48,570 nt of DNA from assembly GCF_001650735.1 (NCBI RefSeq), contig NZ_LXVY01000010.1, positions 1 through 48,570 on the forward strand, written 5' to 3'. Every line of letters starts with the position of its first letter. Position 1 is the stretch's first letter. A program made the translations under genes and the position numbers. Shown here one piece after another: positions 1-7,757 of the stretch. The notes beneath the pieces were generated by a model, which saw only the letters and a list, made by a program, of their open reading frames with translations, did no database searches and was not told where the DNA came from. The stretch comes from Sphingomonas sp. TDK1 (GTDB lineage Bacteria > Pseudomonadota > Alphaproteobacteria > Sphingomonadales > Sphingomonadaceae).

Positions 1-45
1 GCATCGTGGCGTTCTGACACGGGATTCTGACACCTGTAAACCCAT

Positions 46-93
46 GTGTAAACGCTCGCGCTAAATGGCGGCGTTCTGATCGCGCTATTTGTC
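46..93 (+). repeat. Left terminal inverted repeat of the tni transposon
   Basis: It begins GTGTAAACGCTCGCGC and ends CGCGCTATTTGTC, and matches the reverse complement of 3073-3120 except at positions 65 and 73. Just outside lie two copies of TTCTGACAC (12-20, 25-33) and a second TGTAAAC (35-41). These could be extra transposase-binding repeats, as TniA-type elements often have several per end. Confidence 0.8.
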
Positions 94-970
94 AGTTGCC
101 GGGTCCGATGACGAGGCAATCGCGCGCGGCCTGAACGATGTCAGCGGTGACCTCCTCGACGCGGTTGAGGGTCATGATCCGCCGCATCTGCGCGAACAGG
201 CGCTCCATGAGCCGGAAGTTGCCGCGCGTGATGCGGATCACGGCTGCCTGCGCTTCGATCGCGTCGAGTTGGGCCGGGTCGAAGCTGATCCCGAAATCGC
301 CGGCGTGGGTCGCGAGCAGCAGCCGCATTTCGGTCTCGGTAAGCGGTTGGAACTCGTGGACGAAGCCGATCCGCGAGTAGAGCTGGGCATAGCGGGCGAG
401 GCGCTTCTCCAAGCCCGGCATACCCATCAGGATCAGCCCGAAGCCGTGGCGATCGGCCATGTCGCGGAGATGTTCGAGCGACTTTATGGTCAGGCGGTCG
501 GCCTCGTCGACGATGACGAGGGGGCAGGCGATGCGGGCGGCGTCATGGGTGATTTCGTCCTGCGAGCCGCCCGCGACCGTCAGCCGGGCATAGCCCAGCT
601 TAATGAGGTTGAGGCCCAACACCGCGTCGATCGTCTTGGGCGTGTTGCTGACCGACACGGTGTAGAAGACGGCGCGGCAGCGAGCGACCTTTTCGCCAAG
701 GAGCGCGGCAATGGGACGGAGCGCGGCATATTCCCCCAGGTCGGGGAAGCTGGAAAACTCGCGCGCCGATCGCGTCTTTCCGACGCCCGGCCGGCCATGA
801 CACACGCCGATATAGCGGTAGTGCGCGCAGGCTTCGGCAAACTCGACGAACCGGGCATGTTCGCGGGTCGCCAGGAACGGCTGCTCGACCAGGAACTCAA
901 TCGTCAGCGGCGTAGAGCCGGAGCCCTCGGTAGGTGGTGGGCCGGGAAGCCGTATCCTCTTGGTCGCCAT
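92..970 (-). CDS. tniB: TniB-like AAA+ ATPase, transposition partner
   Basis: This 292-residue ATPase probably delivers target DNA to the TniA transposase, as MuB and TniB do. It has a Walker A motif GRPGVGKT at about residues 59-66 and a Walker B stretch LVIVDEADRL at about 151-160, then the sensor regions of an AAA domain. An open frame extends further upstream, but the ATG at 970 is preferred because GGAGA lies about 8 bases before it and family similarity begins there. The start lies inside the 3' end of tniA, giving a 74-bp overlap and probable translational coupling. The stop falls next to the left inverted repeat, so nothing else fits on this side. Confidence 0.85.
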   Translation of the reverse strand: MATKRIRLPGPPPTEGSGSTPLTIEFLVEQPFLATREHARFVEFAEACAHYRYIGVCHGRPGVGKTRSAREFSSFPDLGEYAALRPIAALLGEKVARCRAVFYTVSVSNTPKTIDAVLGLNLIKLGYARLTVAGGSQDEITHDAARIACPLVIVDEADRLTIKSLEHLRDMADRHGFGLILMGMPGLEKRLARYAQLYSRIGFVHEFQPLTETEMRLLLATHAGDFGISFDPAQLDAIEAQAAVIRITRGNFRLMERLFAQMRRIMTLNRVEEVTADIVQAARDCLVIGPGN

Positions 971-2375
971 CGAAGGTCTCCGTGGGGGCAGGCACCTGCT
1001 TGTCGCGCTCCTTCGCGCCGCGCCGGGCGCGCTGGATCGCGCGCAACGACGGGTGCCCAGCGTGCTCGGAGCTGAGCGCACGGCAGACGAACCGGCCCTG
1101 GTGGTAGACGTGGATCTCGGTCAGGTCGCGGGGGTCATAGACCGCCTCGACCTGCTCGCCGACGAAGGCCGCGAGCGTGGGTTCGACATAGCGCCTGCCC
1201 ATCAGACGGATGCCGTCGCGCAGCACTTTACGGGGCTTGGGCACGTGCACGAGCAGCATGTCGAGCTGTTCAAGGCTGTCGGGCATTGCGGGCAGGAACC
1301 CGCCCTTCTGCCAGCGCGTGATCGGCGGTTCGCCGGTGCTGCCATGCGGGCGACGATGATAGACGCCGCACACGAACGCCTCGAAGCGGGCGCGCAGCTC
1401 GTCGAGCGTGAGCACTGGCGCCGACAGCGGCTTGCCCGCGATCAGGTGGCCGGGCAGGTCGGGCAGGAACATGTCGTTGATGGTGCGGAACAGCCGCTCG
1501 ATCTTGCCGCGCCCGCGAGGACGCCCCGGCAGCGAATGGATGAGGCGGATTTTGAGGGCGATGCACGCCTGCTCGATATGCTCGGAGATGAAATCCGAGC
1601 CGTTGTCGACGTAAAGCTGTTCGGGAATGCCGCTGACGATCCATTCGGGATTGGGCTTGCGCCAGATCGCCTGCCGCAAGGCGAGCGCCGTGTTGAGGGC
1701 ACTGGGGGCATCGAGGCTGAGGAAGTAACCGGCGATGGCTCGGCTGTGATCGTCAACGATGACGGTCAGCCAAGGACGCACCGGGGTTCCGGCATCATCG
1801 AGCACGAGAATGTCGAGAACGGTATGATCGGCCTGCCACATCTCGTTCGAGGTCGCGGCTTCGCGCCGATGCACTAGCTCGTGCTGGTCGCGGTAGACGG
1901 CCGGATCGGAGGCTGCGGCGATCTGGCTTGCCGGTATCGCCCTGACGACACGCGCGACGGCCGCATAGCTGGGGGTTCGGTGTCCATGCGCGATGGCGAG
2001 TTCCTGCACCTTTCGGTGAATGGCGGCGACCGGGGGTCGCGGGCGCTTGGTGGCGAGAGTGCGGGTCAGTTCGACCAGATGTTCCGGCAGGTGCAGCCTG
2101 CCCCGATCGTTGCGCGGCAGACGCGCGAGACCGGCAAGTCCTTCGGCACGGTAGCGCCCGAGCCAGCGCTGCAACGTCCGCTCGCTCAGCGTGCCGGTGC
2201 GGGCGAGGTCCGCGAGCGGGATGCCATCGGCGAGGTGCGGTTCAAGGACGCGGTAGCGCTCGATCGCCAGCGGCGGGACAAGCGCCGGATGCGTCACCGC
2301 CGACGGTCCGTGTCGCAGGTAAGGAAAACGGAGATTTGCCTGCCCATCGCCATGCGAGTCCGCTCGCGTTGCCAA
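897..2375 (-). CDS. tniA: TniA/Mu-type DDE transposase
   Basis: This is the transposase for the small element. An N-terminal helix-turn-helix region (about residues 50-90) precedes an integrase core with the expected acidic triad: D183 in WQADHT, D257 in YVDNGSD and E293 in GKIERLF. A Mu-type C-terminal beta-barrel region follows. At 492 residues the length is normal for TniA and transposases of its type. The longest frame starts at a TTG (2375); a GTG at 2297 is an alternative, and neither has a strong ribosome-binding site, so the N-terminus is uncertain. It is followed by overlapping tniB and is divergent from the resolvase at 2489. Confidence 0.85.
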   Translation of the reverse strand: MATRADSHGDGQANLRFPYLRHGPSAVTHPALVPPLAIERYRVLEPHLADGIPLADLARTGTLSERTLQRWLGRYRAEGLAGLARLPRNDRGRLHLPEHLVELTRTLATKRPRPPVAAIHRKVQELAIAHGHRTPSYAAVARVVRAIPASQIAAASDPAVYRDQHELVHRREAATSNEMWQADHTVLDILVLDDAGTPVRPWLTVIVDDHSRAIAGYFLSLDAPSALNTALALRQAIWRKPNPEWIVSGIPEQLYVDNGSDFISEHIEQACIALKIRLIHSLPGRPRGRGKIERLFRTINDMFLPDLPGHLIAGKPLSAPVLTLDELRARFEAFVCGVYHRRPHGSTGEPPITRWQKGGFLPAMPDSLEQLDMLLVHVPKPRKVLRDGIRLMGRRYVEPTLAAFVGEQVEAVYDPRDLTEIHVYHQGRFVCRALSSEHAGHPSLRAIQRARRGAKERDKQVPAPTETFDGDQEDTASRPTTYRGLRLYAADD

Positions 2376-2488
2376 ACCGGCCTGTTCGACGTAAATCTAC
2401 CCGGTAAAGAAAACTAGGGCAACATAGACCTGCCGATGACGACTTTCTTCCCAAACCGCGCCCGATCGGGGCGCCACCGGCCCTACGC

Positions 2489-3061
2489 ATGAAAATCGGT
2501 TACGCCCGCGTATCGACCGCCGAGCAGAACCTGGACCTCCAGCGTGATGCGCTGAAGGCTGCCGGCTGCGAGAAGGTCATCACCGACAAGGCCTCCGGGG
2601 CGACTGCCGCTCGCCCTGGATTGGAAAAGGTGAAGGAGCTGCTTCGCGCCGGCGACACACTGGTGGTCTGGCGCCTCGACAGGCTCGGCCGCTCGCTCCG
2701 TGATCTGATCGGATGGATGACCTACCTCGACGAGGAAAAGGTCGGGCTGCTGAGCCTGCACGAGGCGATCGACACGACCACCACGTCGGGCAAGCTTACC
2801 TTCCACCTGTTCGGGGCATTGGCGGAGTTCGAGCGCAACCTGATCCGCGAGCGGACCCAGGCCGGTCTCACCGCAGCCCGCGCTCGCGGCAAGAAGGGTG
2901 GCCGGCCGGCCGCACTCGGCAAGGACAAGCGCGACCTGGCCGTCAGCCTCTACCACGAGAACACGATGCCGATCGCCAAGATTTGCTCGATGCTCGGCAT
3001 CTCCAAGCCAACACTCTACGCCTATGTGCGATCGGCCGAGACCAAGCCGGTAGCCGCGTAG
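2489..3061 (+). CDS. tniR: Serine resolvase (TniR type)
   Basis: This 190-residue small serine recombinase would resolve cointegrates of the tni element. The N-terminal catalytic motif YARVS places the nucleophile at Ser9. Further conserved blocks are LVVWRLDRLGRS and the AEFERNLIRERT helix, and the C-terminal region from about residue 150 holds a helix-turn-helix (IAKICSMLGISKPTLYAY). It is transcribed away from tniA, and the 113-bp gap between them probably contains the res site and both promoters. It is related to, but clearly different from, the Tn3-family resolvase at 32191. Confidence 0.88.
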   Translation: MKIGYARVSTAEQNLDLQRDALKAAGCEKVITDKASGATAARPGLEKVKELLRAGDTLVVWRLDRLGRSLRDLIGWMTYLDEEKVGLLSLHEAIDTTTTSGKLTFHLFGALAEFERNLIRERTQAGLTAARARGKKGGRPAALGKDKRDLAVSLYHENTMPIAKICSMLGISKPTLYAYVRSAETKPVAA

Positions 3062-3072
3062 CGACGCTCGCC

Positions 3073-3120
3073 GACAAATAGCGCGATCAGAATGCCGCCA
3101 CTTAGCGCGAGCGTTTACAC
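3073..3120 (-). repeat. Right terminal inverted repeat of the tni transposon
   Basis: The reverse complement of the left repeat, beginning GACAAATAGCGCGATCAG and ending CGAGCGTTTACAC, with two mismatches. It starts 11 bases after the resolvase stop codon. Confidence 0.8.
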
Positions 3121-3300
3121 CCGCCGTCGCAAGCAGCTCGCTTTCTCGTCGCTGCAGAAATCAGGACTTCCGCGACAAGCCGTGGCCGCTGCGATCCATT
3201 CTCTGTCGTTCCGCTCGCGCTGATGGGCGCCTGAAAGCCACCGTTGACTCGGTCGAGCACGGCTGTTCAGAAAAATGACCGGTTGTGACACTAGGTATCG
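3121..3300. other. Non-coding junction between the tni element and the chromate cluster
   Basis: No gene was found here. The stretch contains one copy (3274-3288) of the sequence GACCGGTTGTGACAC, which recurs near 19968 and 29030; see the findings. Confidence 0.5.
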
Positions 3301-3642
3301 TCATCGTGGTGAGTTCGACGGACACGGCCAGGTCTCACTCATCGCGCGCTCCGCGCCCGCCATCATGTGCTTGTCATGGAAGTACGTGTTGACTTCCGCC
3401 CAGCGCACATAGGCGGTCCGCAACCGGTGACGGTTATAACGAGGCGGATTACAGACACTCTGCTGGGCGATCATCATGTCAACGATGCCCTGAAGGTAAG
3501 CTCCGCAGCCCGACTCGCCTGCCCGGCAGCTCGTGAGCAGCGCCAGACCCTGCATATCGCTCGGCGTTTCGTCTTGAGCGAGCGCGCCTGTAGGCGCCAG
3601 CGCGGCTGCGGCGAACAGCGCCGTCCACCAGTTTCGTGTCAT
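3301..3642 (-). CDS. Secreted Rap1a/Tai-like protein
   Basis: A 113-residue protein with a clear Sec signal peptide (hydrophobic core after MTRNWW, cleavage after ALA at about residue 22). The mature part has the pattern of the Rap1a/Tai domain family: CRAGESGC, then YLQGIVDMM, a later Cys, and a C-terminal WPCP. Four cysteines suggest two disulfides in the periplasm. Rap1a/Tai proteins were named as type VI immunity proteins, but most relatives, including those beside metal genes, have no known role. It follows the DUF1259 gene by 3 bp and is probably in the same transcript. Confidence 0.6.
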   Translation of the reverse strand: MTRNWWTALFAAAALAPTGALAQDETPSDMQGLALLTSCRAGESGCGAYLQGIVDMMIAQQSVCNPPRYNRHRLRTAYVRWAEVNTYFHDKHMMAGAERAMSETWPCPSNSPR

Positions 3643-3645
3643 AGG

Positions 3646-4578
3646 TCAGCTCCGTTGCACATTGGTTTTATCCAGTGCTGCACGGAGCCCGCGTGCGAGC
3701 TTCTGGGCGTCGTCATTCGCCCAAAAGTGCATGAAGAAGAGCCGGGGCTGGTCATCCAGCATGTGATTGTGAAGCGCGGTGACCTCGATGCCCCCCGCGC
3801 GTAGTGCGCGGAGCACGGGATCGACCTCGGCGGCGGTGAGCACGAAGTCACCGGTGATCGCCGCCCGGCCCGAGCCGGTCGGCTGGAAGTTGATCGCGGT
3901 TGCGGTGCCCATGGACGCTGGCGCGGGCATGCCGCCGTCGCTCAGCTTCTCCGCGCGGGGAAAGCTGAACTGATAGACCCCACCGTTGGGCTTACCCTTG
4001 CCATCCATCAGCCGGTCAAGCGCGGCGGTGTCGAGGGCGATTGGCTGCGACGACCCCGCGCCGGCGGACGGCGGTTGCGAATCCCTGGATGGTGCCGTCA
4101 TCGGTGTCCGGCTGGCGGCGAGCGCTTCACGGAGGGCGGCCGCAAGCTTCACGGGGTCACCATGGCCGCCGATGTGCATGTACATGGTCGCGGGCGCGGA
4201 ACGAAGCAGATGGTTGTGGAGCGCGGTGATCGTGAAGCCGGATGCCAGCAACCGGCTCATGACCGGATTTACCTCCTCATGCGTCAGCACGAGGTCACCC
4301 ATGACCATCACGTCATTGCCCATGGGGTGGAACGCCGCCCAGGAGCCGAGGGCAAGCGCCGGCTTGATTGCCACACCGTCGAGCTGGACGTTAAGATCGC
4401 TGCGCGGGAACCCATACCGGCGAACGCCGTCGGGCTGCGTCGTTCCCGCTCGGCCGAGGCTCTTGTCCACGAGCGCCCACCTGTCGCCGTGCGCCTCGGG
4501 CGGTGTCGCTTGCGGGTTTGTCTGGGCGGCGGCCGGTGCGGCGAGCGCGATCGCCAGCGGGAGCAACAAGTGACGCAA
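3646..4578 (-). CDS. Secreted protein with two DUF1259 (LppY/LpqO-like) repeats
   Basis: A 310-residue exported protein of unknown biochemical function. The preferred start is TTG at 4578: it gives a clean signal peptide (MRHLLLPLAIALAAPAAAQ), has GAGGAGAG a few bases upstream, and leaves 17 bp after the preceding gene. An ATG at 4614 would overlap that gene. Two homologous halves follow, each with a GD(F/L)VLT block and an ITALHNH or VTALHNH block, the latter resembling a metal-binding His cluster. DUF1259 proteins are known mainly from genome surveys. Position next to chrBA suggests a role in metal or oxyanion stress, but that is inference. Confidence 0.7.
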   Translation of the reverse strand: MRHLLLPLAIALAAPAAAQTNPQATPPEAHGDRWALVDKSLGRAGTTQPDGVRRYGFPRSDLNVQLDGVAIKPALALGSWAAFHPMGNDVMVMGDLVLTHEEVNPVMSRLLASGFTITALHNHLLRSAPATMYMHIGGHGDPVKLAAALREALAASRTPMTAPSRDSQPPSAGAGSSQPIALDTAALDRLMDGKGKPNGGVYQFSFPRAEKLSDGGMPAPASMGTATAINFQPTGSGRAAITGDFVLTAAEVDPVLRALRAGGIEVTALHNHMLDDQPRLFFMHFWANDDAQKLARGLRAALDKTNVQRS

Positions 4579-4595
4579 TGCTTCTCTCCTCGATC

Positions 4596-4961
4596 TCAAT
4601 TGGTTTGTCGGCATGGGAAGCGCTGGCGTAGCGCCATCGTCACACCCGCCAACCGGGGCAGGTTGGCTGCGTGACGGTTCTCTACCGCCCACGCCGGGAA
4701 GATACGGCTCAGCTCGCCCGATCGGACGCCCCGGCCGCAGATTCCGGCTTCGCTGCCGCCGTTGCCGAAAGCGGAAAGCGTCTCGGCGGCACCAGCGAGA
4801 TACGCTTCGCACCGACCGTTCACCTTCCTTTTCGTCTCGTCGACACACGTCCGATAGAACTGCGTAACCGTCTCATAGCGAGGTTGGGCCGCGGCAGACG
4901 AGGCCGCTGGGCACGCCAGGCACGCCAGCATGGCGGCAGCACCTGATCCAACAGCTCGCAT
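4596..4961 (-). CDS. Second secreted Rap1a/Tai-like protein
   Basis: A 121-residue protein; the ATG at 4961 has GAGGAGA upstream and begins a signal peptide ending in SSAAAQ. The mature domain follows the same layout as the 3301-3642 product: a Cys in FYRTC, then CEAYLAGAAE, a central Cys, and a final FPC. The two are diverged paralogues on either side of the DUF1259 gene, and the three genes run leftward as one unit. Its promoter region is shared with divergent chrB. Confidence 0.55.
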   Translation of the reverse strand: MRAVGSGAAAMLACLACPAASSAAAQPRYETVTQFYRTCVDETKRKVNGRCEAYLAGAAETLSAFGNGGSEAGICGRGVRSGELSRIFPAWAVENRHAANLPRLAGVTMALRQRFPCRQTN

Positions 4962-4999
4962 TGCGGTCTCCTCACCCCAACTTTTAATCCACCCAAGCA

Positions 5000-5018
5000 A
5001 ACGATACAAGTGTACGTT
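5000..5018. promoter_or_regulatory. Imperfect palindrome in the chrB divergent promoter
   Basis: The sequence AACGATACAAGTGTACGTT is an inverted repeat with arms AACG(A)TAC and GTA(C)GTT. It lies about 30 bp before the chrB start, in the 85-bp gap between the two divergent units. ChrB is described in other bacteria as a chromate-responsive regulator of its own operon, so this is a reasonable operator candidate. No binding evidence exists here. Confidence 0.4.
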
Positions 5019-5046
5019 CGTTGCGTCGCTATGTTACAGTTGCTTC

Positions 5047-6006
5047 ATGGCTGATGCTTCTTCGCCCGAGCCCCGTGACTGGCTGCTCCTGATCCCACAG
5101 CTCCCGGCCAAGCCCGCCTATCTGCGCGTGCGGGTCTGGCGGCGCTTGCAAGCAATGGGAGCCGCTCCCCTCAAGAATGCCGTTCACGCGCTCCCTGCTC
5201 GCGACGACACCCGCGCGCTCTTCGAGGAACTCAGAGCGGAGATCACCGCAGGGGGTGGCGAGGCGTTGATCCTGAAAGCCCGGCTAGTTGAGGGGATGGT
5301 TGATGCGGAGCTTCGCGCCGTGTTCGACGCGGCCCGCGACGCGGATTACGAGGAGTTGGCGCGCGAAGCGCGTATGATCGCCAAGGCGGAATACGTGTCG
5401 TCCGCCGACGTCCGCCGCCTGCGTAAACGCCTGGACGAGATCGCAGCGGTCGACTTCTTCGGCGCGCATGGACGGCAGGCGGCGGACGCCGCGATAGCCC
5501 AAGCGGAGGGGCGCGCCGGCCGCCACCCGGACGTGAGCGGGCCGGGAGCGCCGGAGCTGACGCCGGCGGAGCTGAAAGGCCGCACTTGGGTCACGCGCCG
5601 GCACGTGCATGTCGATCGCATCGCCTCGGCCTGGCTTATCCGCCGGTTCATCGACCCGAGCCCCAGCTTCAAGTTCGTGGACGGCAAGGACTACCAGCCC
5701 GAGCCCGGCGAGCTTCGCTTCGACATGGCGGACGCGGAGTTCACGCACGAAGGCGACCACTGCACCTTCGAAACGCTGACATATCGGACGGGGCTCGACG
5801 GCGATCAGGCGCTCGTTGCACTTGCCGAGATCATCCACGACCTCGACATCGCCGACGACAAGTTCGGTAGGCCGGAGACCGCCGGCATCGCCGCGCTCAT
5901 CAATGGCATCTGCGCGAGCACCGACGGCGACAACGAGCGCATTGCCCAAGGGTCGGGCGCGCTCGATGGCTTCTACGCACATTTCACCAAGCGACGCGGC
6001 GCATAA
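5047..6006 (+). CDS. chrB: ChrB chromate resistance/regulatory protein
   Basis: A 319-residue ChrB protein with an N-terminal domain (DWLLLIPQLP... through about residue 140) and a C-terminal ChrB domain starting near RTWVTRRHVHVDRIASAWLIRRF. The latter carries conserved His, Asp and Glu residues plus the EGDHCTFETL block. In studied systems ChrB regulates the chr operon in response to chromate and sulfate. The start at 5047 is chosen because it gives the canonical N-terminus; the longer frame has no family similarity. chrA follows after 12 bp. Confidence 0.9.
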   Translation: MADASSPEPRDWLLLIPQLPAKPAYLRVRVWRRLQAMGAAPLKNAVHALPARDDTRALFEELRAEITAGGGEALILKARLVEGMVDAELRAVFDAARDADYEELAREARMIAKAEYVSSADVRRLRKRLDEIAAVDFFGAHGRQAADAAIAQAEGRAGRHPDVSGPGAPELTPAELKGRTWVTRRHVHVDRIASAWLIRRFIDPSPSFKFVDGKDYQPEPGELRFDMADAEFTHEGDHCTFETLTYRTGLDGDQALVALAEIIHDLDIADDKFGRPETAGIAALINGICASTDGDNERIAQGSGALDGFYAHFTKRRGA

Positions 6007-6018
6007 GGGGAGCAGGAC

Positions 6019-7248
6019 ATGTCGAGCATCGAACATCCTGCCCCGGCGAGCGCGGCTCTGGATGAAGCCCAGCCGCCAGAGCTAAGTTATCCCGCGCTAT
6101 TCTTGCGCTTCTTGCGCTTCGGCATGATGGCGTTCGGCGGCCCCGTAGCGCAGATCGCAATGATCCGGCGCGAGCTGGTGGACGAGGAACGCTGGATACC
6201 CAGCGACCGATTCAACAAGCTGCTCGCAGTTATGCAGGTGCTTCCCGGGCCGGAGGCGCATGAACTCTGCGTCCATCTCGGCATCCGCGCCAAGGGGCGA
6301 CTGGGCGGCCTTCTGGCAGGGCTCGGCTTTATGTTGCCCGGCCTCGTGCTCATGCTCGCGCTTGCCTGGGCGTACACGCGGCTCCCGATTCAAGGAACGC
6401 TCCTCGGAGCCGCATTCTTGGGCATCCAAGCAGCGGTGATCGCCGTCATTGTCCGCGCGGTCCATCGCATCGGTGAGCACATCTTGTTCGACCCGTGGCT
6501 TTGGGCCGCAGCGATTGCGGCGGCGGCCGCCTCGCTCGCCGGCGTCAGCTTCTGGATCGTGCTTCCGGCGGCCGGCGCGGCCTACGCGCTCGGATCAACC
6601 GGGCGCTACGCGCTCGCCGCGGTCGTGGTCGCGCTTGCCGTTGGCCTGGCGGCTCTGACCTGGGCAGGAAGTCCCGGGGGTGCCGAAATAATGACGGGCA
6701 CCAAGGAACCAGCGCCTGCCATCGCCGCGCTGTTCTGGGCGGGATTGAAGGGTGGACTCCTGACCTTCGGCGGAGCCTACACCGCCATCCCGTTCATCCG
6801 CAACGATACGGTCGGCCGGGGATGGATGACCGACGCGCAGTTCCTTGATGGCTTGGGTCTGTCGGGCATCCTGCCAGCCCCCCTCGTGATCTTCGCTACC
6901 TTCGTGGGTTGGATCAGCGGCGGCCTTGCTGGCGCGCTTGCCATGACCGCTGGCATGTTTTTGCCCGCCTTCGCGTTCTCGCTCCTGCTCTACGATCGAC
7001 TGGAAGCGGTGGTCGAACATAAGCGATTGCAACTCTTCCTGGCGGGCGTGGCGGCCGGCGTCGTCGGCCTGATTGTGGTCACCGTTGTTGATCTTGCCCG
7101 AACCACGGGCGCACGCACGCCGAACCTGATCGTAAGCGCGCTCATCTTCGCGGTCTCGCTGGCGATTATGTACCGGTGGAAGAGCAAGCTCGCCACGCCG
7201 GTTGTGCTGGCGATTGGGGCGGCAATCGGTGCCATTGCGCTGAGCTGA
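6019..7248 (+). CDS. chrA: ChrA chromate efflux transporter
   Basis: A 409-residue long-chain CHR-family membrane protein that exports chromate from the cytoplasm. It has two homologous halves, each opening with the family motif: FGGPVAQIAMI near residue 40 and TFGGAYTAIPFI near residue 250. About ten hydrophobic segments are visible. A good ribosome-binding site (AGGGGAGCAGGAC) precedes the ATG. Together with chrB it forms the resistance operon, which ends at a strong hairpin about 35 bp downstream. Confidence 0.93.
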   Translation: MSSIEHPAPASAALDEAQPPELSYPALFLRFLRFGMMAFGGPVAQIAMIRRELVDEERWIPSDRFNKLLAVMQVLPGPEAHELCVHLGIRAKGRLGGLLAGLGFMLPGLVLMLALAWAYTRLPIQGTLLGAAFLGIQAAVIAVIVRAVHRIGEHILFDPWLWAAAIAAAAASLAGVSFWIVLPAAGAAYALGSTGRYALAAVVVALAVGLAALTWAGSPGGAEIMTGTKEPAPAIAALFWAGLKGGLLTFGGAYTAIPFIRNDTVGRGWMTDAQFLDGLGLSGILPAPLVIFATFVGWISGGLAGALAMTAGMFLPAFAFSLLLYDRLEAVVEHKRLQLFLAGVAAGVVGLIVVTVVDLARTTGARTPNLIVSALIFAVSLAIMYRWKSKLATPVVLAIGAAIGAIALS

Positions 7249-7281
7249 CGGTTGTTGATGACTAAGGCTGTTCCTTCTCGC

Positions 7282-7313
7282 CCCAGCGTTGTCGCAGAAG
7301 CGGCGACGCTGGG
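7282..7313. terminator. Hairpin after chrA
   Basis: A 14-bp stem (CCCAGCG... paired with ...CGCTGGG, two G-U pairs) closes an AGAA loop. It lies 34 bp after the chrA stop. No long T-tract follows, so termination strength is uncertain. Confidence 0.55.
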
Positions 7314-7336
7314 AAGTCAGAATATTTGCGACATTG

Positions 7337-7361
7337 ACTAAGCGAATAAGCTGTTAAGCGA
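7337..7361. repeat. TAAGCGA repeat cluster 1 (upstream of par)
   Basis: Two TAAGCGA units and an intervening TAAGC, in a region otherwise without genes (7249-7531). The same motif recurs just before parA and at its 3' end. Confidence 0.55.
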
Positions 7362-7531
7362 CAAACTGCTTTTCGCCCTTTTAGGCTCCAGCAGCCAGCG
7401 GTTTCCGAGGCTACCCGCTCTTGCGGCCGTTCTCGCGTGAAGCGGCGATCTTGGCTGCGGTCGGTCACCTCCCCCATGCCAGACTCGATACAGGCAGCGC
7501 GACCACTCGGCCCAGGAAGCAGGCGGCGCGG

Positions 7532-7669
7532 ATGCTGAAATGCGAGTGCTCGACGTGCGGCTATACCGTCAGGACCGCGCGCAAATGGCTGGAGACAGTG
7601 GGCGCACCTTTGTGCCCGGTTGAGGGGGCATGGCCCGATGCGCCACGATCTGATCGGCGACGAAACTGA
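7532..7669 (+). pseudogene. Short zinc-ribbon-like fragment
   Basis: A 45-residue frame with CxCxxC followed by a later LCP cysteine (MLKCECSTCGYTV...GAPLCP). It resembles the C-terminal zinc-ribbon tail of larger plasmid-encoded proteins. No matching N-terminal part is readable upstream, so it is probably a remnant; a small free-standing protein is possible. Confidence 0.35.
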
Positions 7670-7678
7670 GGACGGACG

Positions 7679-7744
7679 TGACTAAGCGACTAATGCCCTT
7701 TACGACTAAGCGGCTAAGCTCCATAAGCCGCTTAGCCGCTTAGT
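7679..7744. repeat. TAAGCGA repeat cluster 2, putative parS/operator before parA
   Basis: Direct and inverted units are packed together: GACTAAGCGACTAA, GACTAAGCGGCTAAG, and an inverted pair around TAAGCCGCTTAGCCGCTTAG. The cluster ends 13 bp before the parA ATG. RHH partition proteins commonly bind such repeats as both centromere and operator, so the 8408 product is the likely ligand. Confidence 0.6.
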
Positions 7745-7757
7745 AGGAGCAGCAGCT

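Larger units (their letters stand above)
46..3120. mobile_element. tniA-tniB-resolvase transposon
   Basis: A compact element of about 3.1 kb contains a Mu/TniA-type DDE transposase, its AAA+ partner and a serine resolvase. It is bounded by 48-bp inverted repeats at 46-93 and 3073-3120, identical at 46 of 48 positions. The gene set resembles the Tn402/Tn5053 group (tniA, tniB, tniR), but no tniQ is present between the ends. The 5 bases outside the repeats (CCCAT and CCGCC) do not match, so no target duplication is visible with these ends. Either the flanks have been rearranged or the true tips lie slightly elsewhere. Confidence 0.75.

Noticed and set aside
5284..6036. A 250-codon minus-strand frame
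   Set aside because: It is antisense to chrB, which has strong family motifs.
7679..7744. A CRISPR-like array
   Set aside because: Repeats are short, partly inverted, without regular spacers and without cas genes; their position around parA fits partition sites.
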